A stretch of 64,000 nt of DNA from Campylobacter magnus (lineage in GTDB: Bacteria > Campylobacterota > Campylobacteria > Campylobacterales > Campylobacteraceae), in the NCBI RefSeq assembly GCF_028649595.1, contig NZ_JAQSLK010000005.1, positions 85,824 to 149,823 of the forward strand, read 5' to 3'. Both the position numbers and the translations under genes were made by a program. Positions 1 through 8,565 of this stretch are shown here, piece after piece. Every line of letters begins with the position of its first letter. The stretch's first letter is position 1. Under the pieces are notes generated by a model. It saw nothing but the letters and a program-made list of their open reading frames with translations, made no database searches and was not told where the DNA came from.

Positions 1-1751
1 TGATAGCTTATATTTTCCATTGTTTTATCTATTAGCTTTAGATGGTCGTAGCTACCCCATGCGACTTTTTTCTGCGCTAGCATTTGTGCTTCTCCCATCA
101 CGCCAAGCCCTATAGCACGGCTTGCTAGGTTTGTGGCTTTTACCTTTGCTAGCGGGTAGAAGTTTAGATCAATTACATTATCTAACATGCGAATTGCTAT
201 TGGCACTACTCGCTCGATATCTTCTTTTGTGTTTATCTTGCTTAGATTTATGCTAGCTAGATTACAAACTGCGGTTTTGCCCTCAGTTCGTTCTTTTTCT
301 ACTATATAAATATCTTTGCCGCCCAGCTTATCAAGGGCAGTGATTTTTTTGGCTTCTTTTGTAATACCATTATCAAGCTTTACTAGCTCTTTTTCATCAT
401 AGCTTACGCTACTGCCGTCATTAAAGCGGATTTTGATTTTATAGTAGTTTGGCTCGGTGTTTTGGAAAATCTCAGTACAAAGATTTGAGCTTCTTATTAG
501 TCCTTTGTGGTCGTTTGGATTTGTGCGGTTTGCTGTATCTTTAAAGCACAAAAACGGCATTCCAGTCTCAAAATAATTCATAAGCACTTTTTTCCAAAGA
601 TCTTTTGCTAAAACCGAGCTTTTTGCGATATTTTCATCTTTTTCATACTCTAAATATCTTTTTTCAAACTCATCACCATAAAGCGAGCAAAGATCAGGCG
701 TATCAGCTGGATCAAAAAGCGTCCAGCGCTCATTATTTGCTAGGCGCTTCATAAAAAGATCATTTATCCATAGAGCTGGAAATAGCTCATGCGTCCTGCG
801 GCGCTCTTCGCCTGAGTTTTTGCGAAGTTCTAAAAAGTCATCTATATCCATGTGCCACGGCTCTATATATACGCTGATTGCGCCTTTGCGAGTGCCTAGC
901 TGATCTACTGCTACTGCTATATCATTTGCGATTTTTAAAAACGGCACCACGCCACCGGCTGCGTTTTTATGCCCATCGATGCTGCCGCCCATCGCACGCA
1001 CATTGCACCAGTCCCAGCCTATACCACCGCCAAACTTGCTTAGAAGTGCCATTTCAGTATAGCTATCAAAAATACCTTCTATATTATCAGGCGCGCTGCC
1101 TACATAGCAGCTGCTTAGCTGGTGGCGAGTGGTGCGAGCGTTGCTTAGAGTTGGAGTTGCTAGCATGACCTCAAACTTACTGATTAGATCATAAAATTTC
1201 TTTGCCCAGCCCATGCTATCAAGCTCATTTTGTGCTAGAAACATGGCAATTGCCATAAACATCTGCTGCGGCAGCTCAATAGGCTCGCCTTTGCCATTTT
1301 TGATTAAGTATCTATCATATAGTGTTTTTATACCAAGATAAGTAAATTGCAAATCACGCTCAGGCTTTATATACGCATTTAGCTCATCTAAATCATATTT
1401 GTCTTTTAGCCCTAGAAAAATACGCCCAGCCTTTTCGCCATGCTCAAAATAATCACGCAAATGATTGTATCCTGTATAGCCTGTGGTCTTGTGATAAAGG
1501 TCGTATAAAAAAAGCCTAGCTGCTACAAAAGTCCAATCAGGGCGGTCAAGGTCTATTTTTTCTACTGCGGTTTTTATAAGCGTTTTTTGAATCTCTTCTG
1601 TACTTATCATGTCTCTAAACTGAATTTGTGCGTCTACTTCTAGTTCGCTTTGATTTACATTATTTAGCCCAGCGACTGCGTCTTTTGTGTATTTTTTGAT
1701 TTTACCTATGTCTAGCTCTTCTGTTCTGCCGTTGCGTTTGATTACTTTCAT
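1..1751 (-). CDS. nrdA: Ribonucleoside-diphosphate reductase, alpha (large) subunit, C-terminal end cut by the window
   Basis: Catalytic subunit of class I ribonucleotide reductase, which makes dNDPs from NDPs in the cytoplasm together with NrdB. About 583 codons are readable from an ATG at 1749-1751, preceded by AGAGGA. The product starts MKVIKRNGRTEELDIGKI (ATP-cone-like N-terminus). It then shows the substrate/active-site region LATPTLSNARTTRHQLSSCYVG, read here as LATPTLSNAR followed by QLSSCYVG, then GGIGWDW and SNLCTEIF, all typical of NrdA. The C-terminal redox cysteines lie outside the window. The partner gene nrdB is 46 kb away (47912-48934), so the two subunits are not an operon here. 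Confidence 0.97.
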   Translation of the reverse strand, partial: MKVIKRNGRTEELDIGKIKKYTKDAVAGLNNVNQSELEVDAQIQFRDMISTEEIQKTLIKTAVEKIDLDRPDWTFVAARLFLYDLYHKTTGYTGYNHLRDYFEHGEKAGRIFLGLKDKYDLDELNAYIKPERDLQFTYLGIKTLYDRYLIKNGKGEPIELPQQMFMAIAMFLAQNELDSMGWAKKFYDLISKFEVMLATPTLSNARTTRHQLSSCYVGSAPDNIEGIFDSYTEMALLSKFGGGIGWDWCNVRAMGGSIDGHKNAAGGVVPFLKIANDIAVAVDQLGTRKGAISVYIEPWHMDIDDFLELRKNSGEERRRTHELFPALWINDLFMKRLANNERWTLFDPADTPDLCSLYGDEFEKRYLEYEKDENIAKSSVLAKDLWKKVLMNYFETGMPFLCFKDTANRTNPNDHKGLIRSSNLCTEIFQNTEPNYYKIKIRFNDGSSVSYDEKELVKLDNGITKEAKKITALDKLGGKDIYIVEKERTEGKTAVCNLASINLSKINTKEDIERVVPIAIRMLDNVIDLNFYPLAKVKATNLASRAIGLGVMGEAQMLAQKKVAWGSYDHLKLIDKTMENISY

Positions 1752-1885
1752 ACAAATATCCTCTTTCACAAAATAAAGGCGTAATTTTGCCTTGTTAATG
1801 CTTAAAATCCAAGCAAAAAATTTTGAAAATAATCTTAAAATATCATTTGAGAGACTTTGTGAATTTAGTATTTTTTATGAAATAC

Positions 1886-2030
1886 TTAGGAATTCTAGAA
1901 TTCCTAAAAAAGTGTTTTTGGAATTCTAGAATTCAAACTAGAATTCCCAAGAGATATTGCTAGGAATTCCAGAATTCCTTAAACTTTAGATATTGCTAGG
2001 AATTCTAGAATTCTAAAGGCAATTCTAGTA
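1886..2030. repeat. Cluster of GGAATTCTAGAATTCC palindromes
   Basis: The nrdA-flgE gap holds about five full or degenerate copies of the palindrome GGAATTCTAGAATTCC (e.g. around 1889-1906, 1919-1934, 1968-1980 and 1999-2014), some as half sites (CTAGAATTCC). This is the first of many clusters in the window. No gene is seen in this gap. Confidence 0.9.
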
Positions 2031-2046
2031 TCGTGGTGCTAGTGTA

Positions 2047-2122
2047 AAAAAAGGTAGTTTGTGCCGCTGCAGGGATAGAACAGATAGTTCATCCCAAAGC
2101 GGTGCAAACTAGCTTTTTATTA
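2047..2122. repeat. Long hairpin element A (terminator-like, apex-conserved family)
   Basis: Two about 21-nt arms, with AAGGTAGTTTGTGCCGCT on the left and its near-complement on the right, enclose a GGGAT/ATCCC stem and the apex TAGAACAGATAGTTCA (2076-2091). Read on the minus strand the hairpin follows the flgE stop and is followed by a T-run, so it can end flgE transcription. The right flank, TAGTGCTGCGAGACGAA, recurs next to hairpin B at about 7046. Confidence 0.75.
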
Positions 2123-2164
2123 CAATAGTGCTGCGAGACGAATTGCCAAAATATGCTAAAAAAA

Positions 2165-4651
2165 CTATTGCTTTAATTGTAGCAAAGTATTCAACATATT
2201 ATCACTAGTCGTTATCGTCTTAGAGTTTGCTTGATAGCCTCTTTGGATAACGATTAGTTGAGTAAAGGCGTGGCTAAGGTCGACATTGCTCATCTCCAAG
2301 GTGCTTGCGTTTATCTTTCCACGGCTTCCTGTGCTAGCTGCGCCTATTACTGGAGCACCGCTGTTTGCTGTCTCGCCCCAGACATTTCCGCCAAGCTTTT
2401 CAAGGCCATTATTGTTTGTAAATGTAGCCATAGAAACTTGCGCTAGAGCAAGGCTATGTCCGTTGGTAAAAGAACCGATGATTTTACCGCTTTGATCGAT
2501 TCTTAGGCCATTTAGCGTTCCGCCTGTGTAGCCATCTTGTGCGATGTTTTCGGTGTTTGATTTTTCATCATAACTAGTAATTCCATCAAAGCCACCTAGT
2601 GTGCCAAAGTTTAGCGCGATTGTTTGACCTGCGGCTGAGCCGTTGTTTGCTGTGTAGTTGATGGTACTTGGGCTATAGCCGATTAGCGAACCATCAGTGC
2701 CAAAGCGGATATTTCCAGTTACCACATTTTTATACGCACCTGCTTCTGGGTCAAGGTTTATCACGCCTGGTTCTGGCACTGTTACCATTATGCTCCACTC
2801 GGTGCCATTTTCTGGGCTGTAGCTTACCTTTCTATACTCTACTGTGATTTCGTGCTTAGAGCCAAGGCTGTCATAAAACTCAGTTGTCATAGAGTGCGCA
2901 CTCATTTTTAGAGCTGAGCTAGTTTTGCCAGTGCTTGCTCCTATACTTAGAGAGCCATTTAGATTGCTAAATGCTTTTTCCATTCTAGTATTTGTATTTA
3001 CTATATCATTGCTTAGGGCAGTTACAGCTATGGTTACTATTTTATCATCGTCCTTTGTGTTTTTGTTAGTAGGGGTTGTACCTTGTGCAACTGTATCATC
3101 AGTGATAACATCACCATCTTTATCTTTACCTTGAGCAAATGTATCTTCATTGTAGTCATCTTCGTTAAAGGCATCGCCTGCTGGGTTATTTATCTCAAAT
3201 TGACCTTGAGCATTTACGGTTACTCTAACACCATCGTTTTTGTTACTATAGGCTGCTGCTGTAAAGTTATTGTCAGCATCTATCCACTGAAGTGCTGCTG
3301 TTCTTGTGCCGCCGGCTTGTGGTGCTTCATAAGTCAGCAAATTACCATCATAGTTTATATATTTTCTAGCGTCTTGTTGCATAGCCTCACGCAAGTCCTC
3401 TGTGGTAGTAAACTGCCTTACAGCACCATCATCATAGCTATGAGCTGCAACACCACCTACTGAGCTATAAGTGTATTGATAGGCTGTGATTACAGCAGCA
3501 CTAAACTTATTAGCATCACCAGCACCGGTAAATGGTATATTATTTCCATTATTAGCAAAAATTTTTATATTTTTAGAAGTAGCTGTTGTGCCTAGGTTGT
3601 TTTGATTTGTTAGCTGGATTTGATTTCCATTGATTACGCTAGCACTAACTCCTGTTTGGACACTAAAGTCATTTATCGCAGCCACTACTTCGCTTAGATT
3701 TATTACTGTGCGTCTTATATCAATTCCATTTATATTTATATCAAGTTTACCATTAGGTTTACCTTGCTGATCTACTGGTATTGTAATTCCTGGATTATTA
3801 TTACCACCAGCAAATACTGCCTTAGCATCAGCGTAGCTTACCCAGATACCTTGACCATCTCTTAGATTTAGCGCATCGCCCTTTTCATCGTATACTACGC
3901 CCATATCCACGCCACGCTCTCTTAGGCGCACTTGGTTTTTGCTATCCATGTATAGTGTGTCTTTGGTAGTGTCGTTTTCTGTACTAGCTGGACGAGTAGG
4001 AGCAAAGAGCTTATCAGCTGTAAGAATACCATTGCCTGAGGTATCAAACCAGCCGTGGTTGCTATCTAAGCTATAAATAGCTGCGCTTTGAGTGCCTATA
4101 TGCTCGCCAGTGTTTAGGTTGCCTTTATACTTTATCTCGGTAGTAGGATTTGCTGGCATGCTTAGACCTGGTTCAATGTTTATGTTTGTAACTGGCACAG
4201 TAGGGTCTATGGTGCCAGTATCCTCATCTCTCATCCAACCTTGGACTATGTAGCCGTTGCTATCTACGAAGTTTCCTAGCACATCACGAGTAAAGGCTCC
4301 GTTTCTAGTATAGTACTTAGTAAGTCCGCCATCAGGACTAACTACAAAAAAGCCCTCACCTTGAATAGCCATATCGCTCCAAACATCAGTTGTTTGCAGT
4401 GAGCCTTGGGTGAATATTTGTTGTGTTGAGATAATTTGTGTTCCAAGACCTACTTGCATAGCGTTTTTACCGCCTAGTTCGCCTTCTGGGGCTGTGGCTG
4501 GCTTGCTTGTTTGAGATAAAAGATCAGAGAAGTTTGCGCGGCTATATTTATAGCCTGCGGTATTAACATTAGCGATATTGTCGCCTTCTACATCCATTGC
4601 GATTTGGTGTGATTGCAGACCTGAAACGCCTGACCAAAGTGAACGCATCAT
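2165..4651 (-). CDS. flgE: Flagellar hook protein FlgE
   Basis: Structural protein of the flagellar hook, exported through the flagellar type III apparatus. It has 828 residues, close to the long Campylobacter FlgE. The N-terminal rod/hook motif is visible at about 1-30 (SLWSGVSGLQSHQIAM, then DNIANVNTAGYK) and the conserved C-terminal helix (FTQLIVIQRGYQANSKTI) at the end; the middle is the variable surface domain. The start is ATG-ATG; the first ATG is preceded by AAGGAC at good spacing. It is transcribed alone from an RpoN-type promoter (4708-4723) and followed by hairpin A. In C. jejuni flgE sits beside flgD and fliK; here fliK is 53 kb away. Confidence 0.97.
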   Translation of the reverse strand: MMRSLWSGVSGLQSHQIAMDVEGDNIANVNTAGYKYSRANFSDLLSQTSKPATAPEGELGGKNAMQVGLGTQIISTQQIFTQGSLQTTDVWSDMAIQGEGFFVVSPDGGLTKYYTRNGAFTRDVLGNFVDSNGYIVQGWMRDEDTGTIDPTVPVTNINIEPGLSMPANPTTEIKYKGNLNTGEHIGTQSAAIYSLDSNHGWFDTSGNGILTADKLFAPTRPASTENDTTKDTLYMDSKNQVRLRERGVDMGVVYDEKGDALNLRDGQGIWVSYADAKAVFAGGNNNPGITIPVDQQGKPNGKLDININGIDIRRTVINLSEVVAAINDFSVQTGVSASVINGNQIQLTNQNNLGTTATSKNIKIFANNGNNIPFTGAGDANKFSAAVITAYQYTYSSVGGVAAHSYDDGAVRQFTTTEDLREAMQQDARKYINYDGNLLTYEAPQAGGTRTAALQWIDADNNFTAAAYSNKNDGVRVTVNAQGQFEINNPAGDAFNEDDYNEDTFAQGKDKDGDVITDDTVAQGTTPTNKNTKDDDKIVTIAVTALSNDIVNTNTRMEKAFSNLNGSLSIGASTGKTSSALKMSAHSMTTEFYDSLGSKHEITVEYRKVSYSPENGTEWSIMVTVPEPGVINLDPEAGAYKNVVTGNIRFGTDGSLIGYSPSTINYTANNGSAAGQTIALNFGTLGGFDGITSYDEKSNTENIAQDGYTGGTLNGLRIDQSGKIIGSFTNGHSLALAQVSMATFTNNNGLEKLGGNVWGETANSGAPVIGAASTGSRGKINASTLEMSNVDLSHAFTQLIVIQRGYQANSKTITTSDNMLNTLLQLKQ

Positions 4652-4707
4652 AGTTGAAGTCCTTTCTAGCCTTTTGGCTTTTGGGTGATTTAATTTATTT
4701 TGATTAA

Positions 4708-4723
4708 AGCAAAAAGCGTTCCA
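4708..4723 (-). promoter_or_regulatory. Sigma-54 (RpoN) promoter of flgE
   Basis: Read on the minus strand this is TGGAACGCTTTTTGCT: the -24 GG (4722-4721) and -12 GC (4710-4709) are separated by exactly 10 bases, the invariant RpoN spacing. It lies about 57 bp upstream of the flgE start. Hook genes are RpoN-dependent in Campylobacter, which fits. Confidence 0.9.
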
Positions 4724-4880
4724 TTTTTTAAAAAAGTTTTAGAATTTGCTAGTATTTTTCATCAAAAATATTAAAAAATACACTTTAGTAAAATATTTTA
4801 TAAATTCTAGTAAAATTTTAGCTAAAATCATACAAAAACTTCTAGAATTTCTTAAGGAATTCTAGATTTTAAGGATAAAA

Positions 4881-5681
4881 ATGGATATTTTTTCAGCTAT
4901 TATTTTGGGCATTATAGAGGGGCTAACTGAGTTTTTGCCAGTTAGTTCAACTGGGCACATGATACTTGGTGCGCATTTATTAGGGCTTTCACACGAGGGC
5001 AATGATACCTTAAAATGCTTTGAGGTAGCCATTCAACTTGGCAGCATTTTGGCTGTGGCGGCGATGTTTTTTAAGCGCTTAATCGCAGAACCTAGCCTTA
5101 TAGCAAAGCTTATCATCGGCTTTGTGCCAACAGGGCTTATAGGTCTGCTGCTGTATAAACATATAAAAGAGCTTTTTTCGCCCTCTGTTGTGGCATATGC
5201 GCTCATCATCGGCGGCGTGGTTTTCATAGCTGTAGAACTACTCATGCGCCGCAAAAACCCTGAAAAAATCAGTTTTGAGGCTGGCAGCCATGACGAAATC
5301 GCTAAAATCAGCTACAAACAAGCTTTCATAATAGGACTTGCGCAGTGCCTTGCGATGATACCAGGCACCTCTCGCAGTGGTTCTACGATAGTAGCGGGCT
5401 TGCTTTGTGGGCTTTCTCGCACAGGGGCTGCGGCATTTAGCTTTTTGCTTGCGCTGCCTACGATGTTTGCGGCGACTTTTTATGATGTGTTTAAAAATAG
5501 AGAGCTTTTTATCTTAAATGCTGATAATATTTATTTATTCTTGCTTGGCGCAGCGGTTGCCTTTGTGGTAGCGCTTTTTGTGCTAAGAGCTTTTTTAAGC
5601 TTTGTTAGCAAGTTTTCTTATATAAGCTTTGGGGTTTATCGTATCATTATCGGTGCGGTATTTTTGCTTTTTGTGTTGTAG
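4881..5681 (+). CDS. uppP: Undecaprenyl-diphosphatase UppP (BacA family)
   Basis: Integral membrane phosphatase that regenerates undecaprenyl phosphate, the lipid carrier for peptidoglycan and surface glycans; overproduction of this family is linked to bacitracin resistance. It has 266 residues with the two family signatures: LTEFLPVSSTGHMIL near residue 15 and PGTSRSGST near 160, plus about eight hydrophobic segments. The ATG is preceded by AAGGAT. The last codons (FVL, stop) and the adjoining palindrome are tandemly duplicated just downstream (5666-5728). Confidence 0.97.
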   Translation: MDIFSAIILGIIEGLTEFLPVSSTGHMILGAHLLGLSHEGNDTLKCFEVAIQLGSILAVAAMFFKRLIAEPSLIAKLIIGFVPTGLIGLLLYKHIKELFSPSVVAYALIIGGVVFIAVELLMRRKNPEKISFEAGSHDEIAKISYKQAFIIGLAQCLAMIPGTSRSGSTIVAGLLCGLSRTGAAAFSFLLALPTMFAATFYDVFKNRELFILNADNIYLFLLGAAVAFVVALFVLRAFLSFVSKFSYISFGVYRIIIGAVFLLFVL

Positions 5682-5728
5682 GAATTCTAGAATTCCTAGG
5701 CTTTTTGTGTTGTAGGAATTCTAGAATT
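5666..5728. repeat. 29-bp tandem duplication of uppP 3' end plus palindrome
   Basis: The stretch from GCTTTTTGTGTTGTAG through the following GGAATTCTAGAATT occurs at 5666-5694 and again, identically, at 5700-5728 (offset 34 bp). The first copy contains the uppP stop codon, so the second copy is a duplicated gene end carried along with the repeat. Confidence 0.9.
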
Positions 5729-5746
5729 TAATATATTAGCAAAGCT

Positions 5747-5923
5747 TTATTTTACTTGTTTTGGGAAGTATTTTGTTATGATTTTAAAAATTTGACCTAC
5801 ATCATTTGTACTTTCTATATCAATTAGCAATTGACTTAGGTCGCTTAAATCTTTTCCATTTTTTGCTAGTTCTGCACCCAACAAAGTCATTAACATTTTT
5901 TGTTCTATACTAATTTGCTCCAT
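5747..5923 (-). CDS. 58-residue hypothetical protein
   Basis: A short ORF reading MEQISIEQKMLMTLLGAEL at its N-terminus and ending KYFPKQVK before TAA (5747-5749). It starts 21 bp after the stop of the upstream UPF0323 lipoprotein gene and has a perfect AAAGGAG Shine-Dalgarno, so it is likely the second gene of a two-gene operon. The product is acidic to neutral, with leucine-rich amphipathic helices and no signal peptide or membrane segment. I recognise no family. The evidence for coding is the RBS, the position and the sensible composition. Confidence 0.7.
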   Translation of the reverse strand: MEQISIEQKMLMTLLGAELAKNGKDLSDLSQLLIDIESTNDVGQIFKIITKYFPKQVK

Positions 5924-5944
5924 TTTTTCTCCTTTTAGTTTTTA

Positions 5945-6550
5945 TCAGCCACCAAAACTAGAACCGGCTGCGCTTGCTGCTTTGTTGCCACCAAAAAAGC
6001 CGCTTTTTGCCCCACTGCTGGCTGCGCCTGTTTTTGCGCCACCAAAGCTACTTTGGCTGCGTGAGTAAGCGCTTGGATTTGAGTAAGCACCTTGCCTAGC
6101 AGCGTTAAAGCCTGGGCTGCCAAAGAGCTTTGAGCCTATCCACGAACCTATGATTGCGCCAGCTGCGCTTGCTAGTATCGCCTCGCCTAAGCTCATGCCG
6201 CCGCTACTCATTTGGGCATTACCATTTGTAAGATTGCTTGTGCCAGCGTCAATTTTAGCGTTTTCTTCTTTTAGCAGCTTGTCGATTTCAGCTTGACTTA
6301 AAAGTCTTTCATTCATATTGCCCTCAGCGTCCTTTTCACGCAAAAACACACGGGTTTCATTGCTAGGAAACTCATCTGCGATTTTGTAGCCTTGGTCTGT
6401 TTTTTCTATAAAAACAGTGGCGTTTTGCTTTACTACTGCGGTGTTTGCTTGCTCGCCTCCGCCAGAATTACAGCCTGCAAGGCCGGTTGCCATGATGGCT
6501 GCTAGAGCACCTTTGCTAGCTAGTTCTTTAAATTTTTTGATATGTTTCAT
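5945..6550 (-). CDS. UPF0323 family lipoprotein (Cj0371-like)
   Basis: A 201-residue predicted lipoprotein with the signal peptide ending in lipobox LAGC (acyl-Cys about residue 27). The central part matches my memory of C. jejuni Cj0371 (RVFLREKD, LLSQAEIDKLLKEE, AIIGSWIGSKLFG). The C-terminus is a low-complexity Gly/Ser/Ala tail ending SSFGG, also as in Cj0371. The GASAAGAIIGSWIG-type glycine-zipper segment (about residues 130-145) could contact membranes. The exact function is not known; Cj0371 has been connected with motility and colonisation. It is probably co-transcribed with the 58-residue gene downstream. Confidence 0.9.
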   Translation of the reverse strand: MKHIKKFKELASKGALAAIMATGLAGCNSGGGEQANTAVVKQNATVFIEKTDQGYKIADEFPSNETRVFLREKDAEGNMNERLLSQAEIDKLLKEENAKIDAGTSNLTNGNAQMSSGGMSLGEAILASAAGAIIGSWIGSKLFGSPGFNAARQGAYSNPSAYSRSQSSFGGAKTGAASSGAKSGFFGGNKAASAAGSSFGG

Positions 6551-6599
6551 AAAAATCCCCTAAAAATTTAGAAAGAAATTATATAAAAATCTGCTTTAT

Positions 6600-6884
6600 A
6601 AAAGGCTAAATTTTGATATTTTTTGATGAAGTGGGAATTCTAGAATAAAATTCTAATAACATTAAGTAAAAATAAAAGGTTCAAATATTGCGAGACGATT
6701 TTTTGCTTTTTTGGCGTAGGGCTAGAGGCGCATCTGCGGTAGCAGCTACGAAAATTTTGCACCGAATTTTCAAGCCGAATATCGGCGCAAAAAAACGGTG
6801 TAGAAGTTTTCGCAGAGCGACTGGGCTGCTGGGGCCAAAAAGGCTAAATTTTGATATTTTTTGATGAAGTGGGAATTCTAGAAT
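6600..6884. repeat. 47-bp direct repeats flanking a 191-bp segment
   Basis: Bases 6600-6646 and 6838-6884 are identical (each starts AAAAGGCTAAATTTTGATAT and ends in the palindrome half GGAATTCTAGAAT). Between them lies a GC-richer segment (6647-6837) with small hairpins and the motif TGCGAGACGA (about 6690) shared with hairpin A. No ORF is credible here. The 6551-7078 gap otherwise holds only this structure and hairpin B. Confidence 0.85.
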
Positions 6885-6945
6885 TTTTTGAATTTAGAAT
6901 TTTTAATGATAAAAAGTAATTCTAGTACCTGTGTTCTAGTGTGGC

Positions 6946-7014
6946 TAATCGCCTTGGCGGCGGCACAGGGATAGAATACGAAATTCATCCCAAGCCACTG
7001 CTTAAAGGCGATTA
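6946..7014. repeat. Long hairpin element B downstream of trxB
   Basis: Outer arms TAATCGCCTT (6946-6955) and AAGGCGATTA (7005-7014) are perfect complements. Inside are GGGAT/ATCCC and the apex TAGAATACGAAATTCA (6972-6987). The flank AATAGTGCTGCAAGACGAA (about 7043-7061) resembles the flank of hairpin A. It lies just beyond the trxB stop and may act as a 3' end structure. Confidence 0.75.
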
Positions 7015-7078
7015 ATTCGCACCCAGCGGGTTGCGCAGCAAAATAGTGCTGCAAGACGAACTGCTGCAAGCAAAAATA

Positions 7079-8014
7079 TTAAGCGTGTTCGCGTAGATAA
7101 TCAATCACACTAAGCGCTGCAATAGCACCATCACTAGCTGCACAAACTACTTGTTTTGGTGAGTCCTCACGCAAGTCGCCTGCTGCAAAAAGACCTGGCA
7201 AGCTTGTTTGCATTTTGTGATTTACTTTTACATTGCCGCCTGGTGTAAGCTCGCAGATACTATTGCCAGCATCATCTTTTAGCACTCCGTTTTGAACATT
7301 TAGACCAACGAAGGTAAAAATTCCAGGCACATTGATTTGGCGAGAGCTACCATCTTTTAGGCTAACTTTTACGCCAGTTACACCGCTAGCATCGCCTAGG
7401 ATTTCATCCACGACAGCATTTAGCACAAACTCGATTTTATCGCATTTTTTAGCACGCTCTACTGTGCTTGGAGCTGCTCTAAACTCATCTCTTCTGTGTA
7501 TTAGATATACTTTTGAGCAGATGTTTGCAAGATACTGAGCCTCTTCAAGTGCTGTATCGCCACCGCCAAGAACTGCTACTTCTTTGCCTTTGTAAAAAAA
7601 GCCATCGCAAGTAGCACAAGTGCTAACTCCACGACCAAAATACTCATCCTCGCCTTTTACGCCAGCTCTTTTTGGTTTTGAGCCTGTGGCTACAATTACA
7701 GCTTTTGCCTCTACACTTTTGCCACCTTCAAAGTGAACTACAAAATGAGAGCCAGCTTTTTCTACACGAACTGCGTTTTCCATCTCGATTTTTAGACCAA
7801 AGCGAGTGCATTGCTCAGTCCATGGAGCCATGAAGGTGATGCCATCTACTACTTGAGGCACGCCTGGATAGTTTTCCATCTCAGAACTTGATGTGATTTG
7901 TCCGCCTGGCATACCTTTTTCAAACATAACTACATTTTTTATGCCACCACGAGTTGCGTATAATCCAGCTGCAAGCCCAGCAGGACCACCACCAATAATT
8001 GCTAAATCTAGCAT
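7079..8014 (-). CDS. trxB: Thioredoxin-disulfide reductase TrxB
   Basis: NADPH-dependent flavoenzyme that reduces thioredoxin in the cytoplasm. It has 311 residues with the FAD-binding GGGPAG loop (8-13), the redox pair CATC (Cys133, Cys136), the NADPH-binding loop [10 protein letters not shown], and the C-terminal FAD motif GLFAAGD. The ATG has an AAGGAG site. It lies 147 bp downstream of trxA on the same strand; the gap carries a possible small RNA on the opposite strand. Its probable substrate is the adjacent TrxA. Confidence 0.98.
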   Translation of the reverse strand: MLDLAIIGGGPAGLAAGLYATRGGIKNVVMFEKGMPGGQITSSSEMENYPGVPQVVDGITFMAPWTEQCTRFGLKIEMENAVRVEKAGSHFVVHFEGGKSVEAKAVIVATGSKPKRAGVKGEDEYFGRGVSTCATCDGFFYKGKEVAVLGGGDTALEEAQYLANICSKVYLIHRRDEFRAAPSTVERAKKCDKIEFVLNAVVDEILGDASGVTGVKVSLKDGSSRQINVPGIFTFVGLNVQNGVLKDDAGNSICELTPGGNVKVNHKMQTSLPGLFAAGDLREDSPKQVVCAASDGAIAALSVIDYLREHA

Positions 8015-8086
8015 TTTATCTCCTTAAATTTTTGATTAAATAAAATGAATAGAAGTAGCTTGTTTTTCACAAAAGATTAACGATTT

Positions 8087-8095
8087 TGCTTTAAT
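8087..8095 (+). promoter_or_regulatory. Extended -10 promoter on the plus strand in the trxA-trxB gap
   Basis: TGCTTTAAT, preceded by TTT, matches the extended -10 pattern typical of Campylobacter sigma-70 promoters. No plus-strand gene follows, but a terminator does 43 bp later. Confidence 0.45.
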
Positions 8096-8101
8096 ATACG
8101 C

Positions 8102-8158
8102 CTCGTTCTTCCAAAACAGGCCTAACAAGCCACTTCCAAGCCCCAAAAGGGGCTTTTT
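8102..8158 (+). ncRNA. Candidate small RNA between trxA and trxB, opposite strand
   Basis: The segment starts about 7 nt after an extended -10 (8087-8095) and ends in a rho-independent terminator: stem AAGCCCC (8138-8144), loop AAAA, GGGGCTT (8149-8155), then TTT. The T-run is on the plus strand only, so the terminator does not serve trxA. The body would be about 57 nt with no ORF. Identity unknown; the promoter and 5' end are inferred. Confidence 0.4.
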
Positions 8159-8161
8159 GAA

Positions 8162-8482
8162 TTAAAGTAGAGAGTTGATTTTGTCGCTGATTGCTACTTT
8201 GCTTTGTGCGCCAATTAGAGTTTCTTTTACTTCGCCATTTTTGAAAAATAACATAGTTGGTATAGAACGAACGCCAAACTCAACTGCAAGGTCTTGAACC
8301 TCATCAGTATTTACTTTACAAATTTTAGCTTTGCCCTCATACTCAGCAGCTAGCTCGTCAATGATAGGGGCAAGCATACGGCATGGTCCGCACCATGGAG
8401 CCCAAAAGTCTACAAAAGTAACGCCCTCAGCTACTAGACTATCAAATTGTGCTTTGTCAGCAATTTCAATGTATTTTCCCAT
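8162..8482 (-). CDS. trxA: Thioredoxin TrxA
   Basis: Small dithiol protein that reduces protein disulfides; it is recycled by TrxB. It has 106 residues with the canonical active site WCGPC (Cys31, Cys34), the FVDFWAPW strand before it and the cis-proline SIPT region. The start ATG has AAGGAG. No signal peptide is present, so it is cytoplasmic. It lies between the UPF0102 gene and trxB in an order I remember from C. jejuni. Confidence 0.98.
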   Translation of the reverse strand: MGKYIEIADKAQFDSLVAEGVTFVDFWAPWCGPCRMLAPIIDELAAEYEGKAKICKVNTDEVQDLAVEFGVRSIPTMLFFKNGEVKETLIGAQSKVAISDKINSLL

Positions 8483-8565
8483 TGTTTTCTCCTTAAAAAT
8501 ATTTGTGCGAATTCTATATTTTTAAAGATAACGCAAGATAAACGAAAGCAATTTTTTTAAATATT

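Noticed and set aside
878..1168. 96-residue plus-strand ORF
   Set aside because: Antisense to nrdA with no RBS; Cys/Leu-rich shadow translation.
6878..7069. 63-residue ORF between the lipoprotein and trxB genes
   Set aside because: It lies across hairpin B and a palindrome; no RBS and repeat-derived composition.
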